A stretch of 64,000 nucleotides of DNA from Lindgomyces ingoldianus. Its lineage: Eukaryota; Ascomycota; Dothideomycetes; Pleosporales; Lindgomycetaceae. Location: contig NW_022985166.1 in the NCBI RefSeq assembly GCF_010093535.1, forward strand, positions 586,890 to 650,889, given 5' to 3'. Of this stretch, positions 58,302 to 64,000 are shown piece after piece. The notes beneath the pieces are model-generated. The model made no database searches, was not told the DNA's origin, and saw nothing but the letters and a program-made list of their open reading frames with translations. Each line of letters starts with the position of its first letter. The first letter of the stretch is position 1. A program made the translations under genes and the position numbers.

Positions 58302-59094
58302 TTTGTTTGGATTTAGTTGTGGATTTAGCTGTGATGGGGCTCGTGGATGTGAGCTGATTCGGTTGCCCGCGAAGTCGAAGGGTTCTAGTTGGTAATGGGA
58401 CGGAAGGAAATAGCTACGAGGGCGAATAGGAGAATATTGTTTCTATATCGAATCACGTGAGAGAATGAAAGCACTGAAATGATGTCATTGTTTTGAAGCA
58501 ACGATTTTTTAGGCCCTTGCATTGTGAATGCATATGAAGATGCATTGTAGGATAATTTCCAGATGATTAGCTACAGTAGTGACTGGTATCAGTTTTGCAC
58601 TACAGTATTTCTAAGCGCAGAACTAAATGGATCTTAGCACTTCGCAGGGGCGGTACATGTAGCTTAGAAAGTGGCGATATTATAAGCTCTGCTACATGTA
58701 CCTCTGCCTGCCTACAGCATTATCTGTACATTTTAAAGCGTCTACAAGGACATGACTAGAGCAGGTTGACCGCCCTCCCTGCTGGCAGTGGTGACATTAA
58801 ATGCTGCATTGCTAAGAGTACTGTTAGATATTATTTATAAGCTTGCTTACACACTTAGATCCCTTTGCATGTGCACTACCCTCTGTCCGCTGTTTTAATA
58901 GTAGCTTAAAAAAATATTTATCCCTTCTTCACTAGCTCTGCTTAGAAAATAATCACTTCTAGGCAACATCTAACACAGTTACGTGCGTGTTCTCTAAATG
59001 CTATCTGTTTAGTGATAATGCAATGTGAGGTTGCTGAGGGCCTAGGACGTGTTTACATTGTTAGAACTATTTTCCTATAAGTACAATAGCAGTA
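58302..59094. other. TA-rich decayed region
   Basis: About 0.8 kb beyond the PaiB-like gene, rich in TA and short broken frames; no gene seen. It borders the decayed TPR array and may be its further 3' remains. Confidence 0.45.
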
Positions 59095-59640
59095 TTGTTG
59101 CAAGACTAGCCCTTGAACGTAAATGCAAGGTTGTTTATGCTAGTCAGCGTGTCTGGATGCTCTTCTCAAAGCACCCACGCAATTGTCTTTGTCACTTGTA
59201 TCCCTAACTCTTTAGCTTCCTTCCACCGCCCTTAATTCCTGTACGTTGACTCTAGCTGAGTTGGCTATGCTGGTTAGCGTGTCTAGATGCTCCTCCCTAA
59301 GCACCCTCGCACTTGTCTCCATCACTTGCACAAACAGCTCTTTGGCCTCCTTCCACCGCCCTTAATTCCTGTACGTCGACGCCAGGTGGCTTTGCTGGCT
59401 GGCGTGTTAGACAGATGGTCCTCCCTAAGCACCTTCTTGAACGTCTCCATCACTTGCAACTCCAGCACTTCGACCTCCTTCCACCGCCCTTAATTCCGTA
59501 CGTCGATGCCAGGTTGTTCATACTGCCTAGCGTGTCTAGATGCTCGACATCCCTCCTTGTTATACGAATTGAGGCCGACTTAGGATTTTCACTGTCTACC
59601 GCCTTCATGCCCTTTCTCCAATTTGCATCTTGAAGTATAG
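59095..59640 (-). pseudogene. RIP-like decayed TPR array of an NLR-type gene
   Basis: Read on the minus strand, three to four units of about 126-130 bp match the TPR units of the live NLR at 63660-64000: TSMNNLAS-like, GGTGGAAGGAGG, CAAGTGATGGAGAC and GGTGCTTAGGGAGG. The codons for NQGRW in the live copy (AATCAAGGGCGG) read AATTAAGGGCGG in all three clear units, giving the same TAA stop (plus-strand positions 59226-59239, 59356-59369, 59484-59497). Other differences are CATCCAGA to CATCTAGA and CTTGGGGAG to CTTAGGGAG. These are CpA to TpA changes on one strand or the other, the preferred target of RIP. Small indels break the frames as well. No NB-ARC part is visible upstream (59640 onward), so only the repeat part survives. 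Confidence 0.75.
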
Positions 59641-59818
59641 ATGCATGTATCTAAAAATATCCATAACTAAAGAAGAATAAACCAAGCAGAGATAACTGCT
59701 GCCTCTAGACGGCTTAGTATGCTAAACCAGCGGCACACAGACTAAACTGAGACTCAACGTACAGCTACCAGCTGCTCTACCGCGTGTTTAATCTAGGTGG
59801 AATTTAAAATAATCAGCA

Positions 59819-60617
59819 CTACAGCGAATAAAACGAGTATAGTCTATAGAGCCGCCCACAAGAAACTCCGTATTGCCCATATACCTGTTCGAAGTGGAAC
59901 TTGCAAAGGAACAGAGGGGCATGGAAATTAAGTTGTGTCAATCTTAGCTCGCCAAAGCCATATCCCCCTAACACGTCCAAGTCCTTAATTTGGCCGAGTA
60001 CTAAGGTGAATAGGCCAAAGGAGGCCTAATCTATATCCTTAGGAATAAGTCAAACGTTATGTTGCTGAGCGATGTTGAAATTAGACAAGTGTCAGCCTAG
60101 GTGTCAATATGTCCACAGAAATCTTGTTGAAGCTTTGCAGATACTGCTTCGACTGACTCTGTGAGATGTATGAGGAGATAATACTATCTCAGATGTATCC
60201 CGGTAGGGGATAAGCTATGACCACATTCACATGATGTATGGTCCGACAGTCTCCTAGTCGGTTTGAATCCTCGCTCAAATATAGTTCCCAGAACTCATGC
60301 GAAAGTAGATACCTTAGGAGAGGTTTGATGAATATGCGGTTGTGAATCCATACTAGATGTAAGCAAGGTTCTTCGGTGATGATCATTTCAGTCTTTTACC
60401 CGTCGTTGGTGTAACGGGTGGAAATTTGCACTAGATAGACATGGCGCCATTGTCGCAAGGTCTTCGGCGTAAAACTCTTCTGTGAGGAATTGTTTCATAT
60501 GAGCGGAATCGTTGAGTATGACAGAATGCTGGCTAGGTGAGGAGCATTCGCCGGCACTCTGGCTTCATCAGGTACGAGGTCGCGCAGAAGCTGGTTCAAT
60601 TTGGAAAATGGTGACAT
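59819..60617 (-). pseudogene. Broken fungal membrane-protein gene (resembles DUF6601)
   Basis: Reading from 60617 down: MSPFSKLNQLLRDLVPDEAR, then HLASILSYSTIPLI and a TGA. A shifted frame continues MKQFLTEEFYAEDLATM and NFHPLHQRRVKD to a stop. A third frame gives MIITEEPCLHLVWIHNRIFI, then KPLLRYLLSHEFWELYL. Further down, after degenerate TA-rich sequence, GYGFGELRLTQLNFHAPLFL and CKFHFEQVYGQYG end at TAG (59819-59821). The order and spacing match a fungal family I remember as DUF6601 (ITExPxLHLVW, RIFIKPLPRYLL, YGELRLTRLN), which normally ends in membrane helices; these are missing here. At least three disabling changes. Confidence 0.6.
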
Positions 60618-60889
60618 GATCGTATTGAGGGGAATGTAGAAACAGAATAACGGGAAAATATCGATCTCCGCAGCACTGGACTCTTGCAGCAGGCTGGCCT
60701 CCGGTGAAGGACGTCGTCTCGCCTAAGGCAGCTGTGGTTGCTCTCCACCCAGCTCCACTGCGCCTCAGCAGACTCCGCAGCTATATCAGCCTGACTGCCA
60801 GTGTCTTCTGATATTAGTTCTTCTCCTCCATCAGGACTTCATCTACCCTCGACTTGAACACCTTACAGCCTCGACTTTGGACGCTGATC

Positions 60890-63800
60890 ATGGTACGTCG
60901 TGGGGCACAGATTAGGCACGCCAAGACTGACTCGAACACTAGGTTCGGTCGGTGACGGAAAACGACATTGGGCTGAAAGTCCTCCGCGAGGCACCAGCAG
61001 GGGCAGACCAGATCATTGAGTGGGTTCTTCCTTACGATGTTCGATTGCCTAGATCTAGACTGAACGTGCCTCAGCATTGTCGCGGTTCATGGCATTGGTG
61101 CCCACCCGGATGACAGTTGGTGCAAGAATGTTGGTACTCCAGAGAGGCCGCAGTGGGTCAACTGGCTGGAAAAGGAAGACATGCTACCGGCAGTAGCACT
61201 GCATGCGCGTATAATGCGATACGGATACCAGTCTCAATGGTTTGGGGAAGGAGCAGTGCGACAGAATGCCTCAACAGTAGCATGTCGGTTGCTGTTGGCC
61301 CTGAAGCGGAAAAGAGAGGTGCACACTCTGTGCATTAGATATGCTTATCGCTAATTTCGTTAGGAGTATCGGTTTCGGCCGCTAATCTTCGTAGCCCACT
61401 GCTTCGGCGGGCTAGTAGTCATAAAAGTAAGCGTCTAAGGCATGACGGAACGCGGCTACGACTAAGAGTTGCAGGCACTTGTGGATGCGCGGCATGACCA
61501 GGGCGAGTGGCCCGGCATACTCACATCTACTACTGGCCTGATATTCTTCGGCACTCCGTTCAGAGGGGCAGGGGGCATGAGCCAAGTGGAGATGCTCGAG
61601 GCGGCGTGGAGGGAATACCAAGAGGACGAGGTTCAGCCGGAGGTTCTGAAGACACTGGAACCTGAGAACGAGTTCCTCCAGGACGTCGTCGACGAATTCG
61701 GGAAGACACGGAAAGAGGCGAACAGGGCCCAGGTTGCATGCTTCTACGAGCTGAAGTCAAGCAATGTTGGAAACATGGTAGGAAAGGAGAGTCGAACGGT
61801 ATGCTCTGTAGAGGGATATATGCCCTGCTCGAAGCTGACTGCTATTGCAGAGATTTGTGGTGAACGAGAGTTCTGGCTGCATTGACCTATCCGACGCAAC
61901 AAGCAAGTTCTCTCTCTCGCGGACTCACTTTGATATGAACAAATTCGGGAAACCTACGGAGGAAGACTTCGAGCTAGTAGGGGACGTTATCAAGGACATG
62001 GTTGGGGCAGCTCATCAGCTGGTGCTGGCTCGATCTCAATGTAATTATTCTTCTCCCTGGGGCCTGTCAGCGGTTATATGTATGGCTGATCAACTTGAAG
62101 TTAGGAAATCGGTTTCGAAATATTACGATGTCCCACACATTAACGTCCCTCAGTTCTTCGGTAGACAAAAGCTAATCTCAGAATTACACACATTCCTACT
62201 AAATCCCCGAGGACAGTATGATAAGCCTAATGTAGCGGTACTACAAGCCTTAGGCGGACAGGGCAAGAGCCAGATTGCTTTGGAGTTATGCCGCATGCTG
62301 AGGAAGGATTGTCGCGGTGTCTTCTGGCTTGATGCAACTTCGAAGGCAAGACTAGAGTGGAGCTTTTCAGGACTCGCTGGAAAGTTAAACCAGCCAGCTA
62401 TCAGGGCCCTGGAAGATACGGAGTCAAAGATAAGGTTCGTGCTAGATACAATTCAAGGGTGGAAGGAACGGTGGTTGATGGTTTATGACAACTACGACCG
62501 CCCTGATGTGTTCACGGATATAAAACAGTTCCTACCCAACCGTGAGTCCATCCACGCGCTGGATGCTTATATGCTAACTGCCTTAGATGGACAAGGCGGC
62601 ATAATCATTACAAGCAGGCACGAGGCTACAAAAGTGCTTGGGCGCCACGTTCGAGTTCCATCGATGATAAATGACGGAGGCCTTGAGCTGCTCCTTCGAA
62701 ACATGACAGGTGAGCAGAAAGAACGCAACCGAACACATGGAGAAGACATCGTTCGTAGACTTGGAGGGTTAGCCCTTGCCATTGAACAGGCTGCTGCGTA
62801 CATATCTATTAACCAAATAGCGCTACCTGATTTCATCGACGAATACGAAAGAAAGAAGTCAAAGGTGCTAAAGTATATGCGTGAGGAAATTTGGGAGTAC
62901 CAGAAACTAAGAGACGGGTCAGAGAAAAGCGAGCTGTTTAACGCGTTTACAACGTGGGAGATGTCACTTGAACAAGTAGAACGGAGTGATGAGGGGCGTA
63001 AGGATCATATCACGCGCTTCCTTCACGTCGTAGCCTTCCTCGAACCTTCGCACATTGGCAGTTATCTGTTTAAAACGTACCTCGCAGAGGAGGATGAACC
63101 ATTCCCATGGTTCGATATTTTTAGACGTCCAAGAAGCCTCTCAGATGAAGATACCGACTCAGATACAGATCAAGCATGTTCTACAAGCCAATATGAACAT
63201 ACGAGCTGGAGTACGAATCAGTTCTGGTCGACCATAGAGCGCCTTCATCGACTCTCTCTTGTGCAGAGTATTCAAAAGAAGCCTAGTGTTTGGTTCTCTA
63301 TCCATCCAGTGATCAGTGACTGGTTGCAGTTACGAGAGCGGAAGAGATCAGCTCGAGAAAAGGCATTACGAGAGACCATAGGACTGATGAGCGTAGTTGT
63401 GAAATCTGCCTTCGCGGAAGCTGCGGATGGATCTAGGAGACGGGAATTGCTGGCACATCTGGACTCTTGTCAGACTGGTTTGCGGCATATAAAGCTTACT
63501 AAATCCCTTGGATGCGCGGATATGCGAAAGGAGACAATTTCGTTTGGGAAATTTTATGAACGACAGGGAAAATATGACAGATCAGAGGAACTATTTGAAG
63601 CTCTATTAAAGGAAGATAGAAAAAGCCTTGATAGAAGTGACAAGAACCTGTTGCAAAACATGGGCAACCTGGCGTCGACGTACAGGAATCAAGGGCGGTG
63701 GAACGAGGCCGAAGGGCTGGAGGTACAAGTGATGGAGACGAGAAAGAGGGTGCTTGGGGAGGAGCATCCAGATACGCTGACCAGCATGGCCAACCTGGCG

Positions 63801-64000
63801 TCGACGTACAGGAGTCAAGGGCGGTGGAAGTGGGCCAAAGAGCTGGAAGTGCAAGTGATGGAGACGAGAAAGAGGGTGCTTGGGGAGGAGCATCCAGATA
63901 CGCTGACCAGCATGGCCAACCTGGCGTCGACGTACATGAATCAAGGGCGGTGGAAGGAGGCCGAAGAACTGTTTGTGCAAGTGATGGAGACGTTCAAGAG
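60890..64000 (+). CDS. NLR-type protein: alpha/beta-hydrolase - NB-ARC - TPR (3' end cut)
   Basis: Exons: about 60890-60892 (or further up; 5' end uncertain), 60943-61019, 61075-61318, 61364-61426, 61475-61798, 61851-62541 and 62587 to the window edge; introns 45-55 bp. Within 61851-62541 a 60-nt stop-free segment (62041-62100) may be another intron. The N-terminal domain resembles the SesB-type hydrolase: DIVAVHGIGAHPDDSW, LIFVAHCFGGLVVIKALVDA, TGLIFFGTPFRGAGG. The NB-ARC part shows QFFGRQKLISEL, Walker A ALGGQGKSQIALELC, Walker B RWLMVYDNYDRPD, GGIIITSRHEA and GLALAIEQAAAYI. From 63655 there are tandem TPR units of 42 residues (LASTYRNQGRWNEAEGL, VLGEEHPDTLTSMAN). Family knowledge: fungal NLRs of this build act in non-self recognition and cell death. 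Open throughout as far as visible. Confidence 0.85.
63660..64000 (+). repeat. Tandem 126-bp TPR-coding units
   Basis: Nearly identical units of 126 bp (42 codons); GCATCCAGATACGCTGACC recurs at 63764 and 63890. Two full units and part of a third are visible and the array continues past the edge. The units differ at a few codons only (RNQ/RSQ/MNQ, NEAEGLE/KWAKELE/KEAEELF, TRKR/TFK). Confidence 0.9.

Noticed and set aside
59287..59633. Plus-strand frames of 68 and 106 codons
   Set aside because: Antisense to the decayed TPR array; the minus-strand TPR match explains the sequence.
60255..60275. GGTTTGAATCC, like a tRNA T-arm
   Set aside because: No matching acceptor, D or anticodon arms around it; it lies inside the dead membrane-protein gene.
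1..64000. CRISPR arrays, bacterial operons, riboswitches, telomere repeats
   Set aside because: None seen; the intron-rich gene structure is fungal and no TTAGGG array is present.

Overview
This window is nuclear DNA of a filamentous ascomycete (Pezizomycotina). The signs are short introns (about 45-130 bp, GT...AG with CTAAC/CTGAC-like branch points), Ash2/Bre2, bystin and Clg1-type cyclin genes of fungal form, a fungal rhodopsin-like (PTH11-related) receptor, HET-domain and NLR-type genes, and decay that looks like repeat-induced point mutation (RIP). The genus cannot be fixed from the sequence alone.

Layout. 1-14 kb is a conserved housekeeping block: BRE2 (COMPASS, runs off the left edge) divergent from ENP1 (bystin), a DUF427 protein, an NmrA-like protein, an alternative NADH dehydrogenase, a small membrane protein and a PQ-loop vacuolar transporter. 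14-20 kb is decayed and holds a chimeric F-box/HET pseudogene. 20-23 kb carries a Clg1-type cyclin whose 5' part is broken in the given sequence by a 24-nt C/G homopolymer. About 8.6 kb with no gene I can support follows (22.8-31.4 kb). 31.4-36.7 kb holds mitochondrial ribosomal protein uL15m and an Atg22-like transporter, with coding-like debris between them. 36.8-39.3 kb contains two different degenerate tandem repeat arrays around an orphan ORF. 41-51 kb is again gene-dense: a U-box cyclophilin, two zinc alcohol dehydrogenases, a GPI-anchored serine-rich protein and an alpha/beta hydrolase. 52-64 kb is accessory in character: a dead RidA gene, a CUE mini-protein, a rhodopsin-like receptor, a dead LPxELR-family gene, a PaiB-like flavoprotein, a stop-ridden inverted TPR array, a dead membrane-protein gene, and finally an apparently intact NLR (hydrolase - NB-ARC - TPR) that runs off the right edge.

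How it fits together. There is no operon-like pathway and no secondary-metabolite backbone gene. The conserved genes cover chromatin, ribosome biogenesis, mitochondrial translation and respiration, vacuolar amino-acid export, ubiquitin/proline isomerisation and alcohol metabolism. The variable stretches concentrate dead copies of non-self-recognition families (HET, NLR/TPR) next to a live NLR, which looks like birth-and-death evolution with RIP-like mutation.

All gene models were made by hand from splice signals, reading frame and remembered family motifs. No search was run, so family names are recognitions, not database hits.
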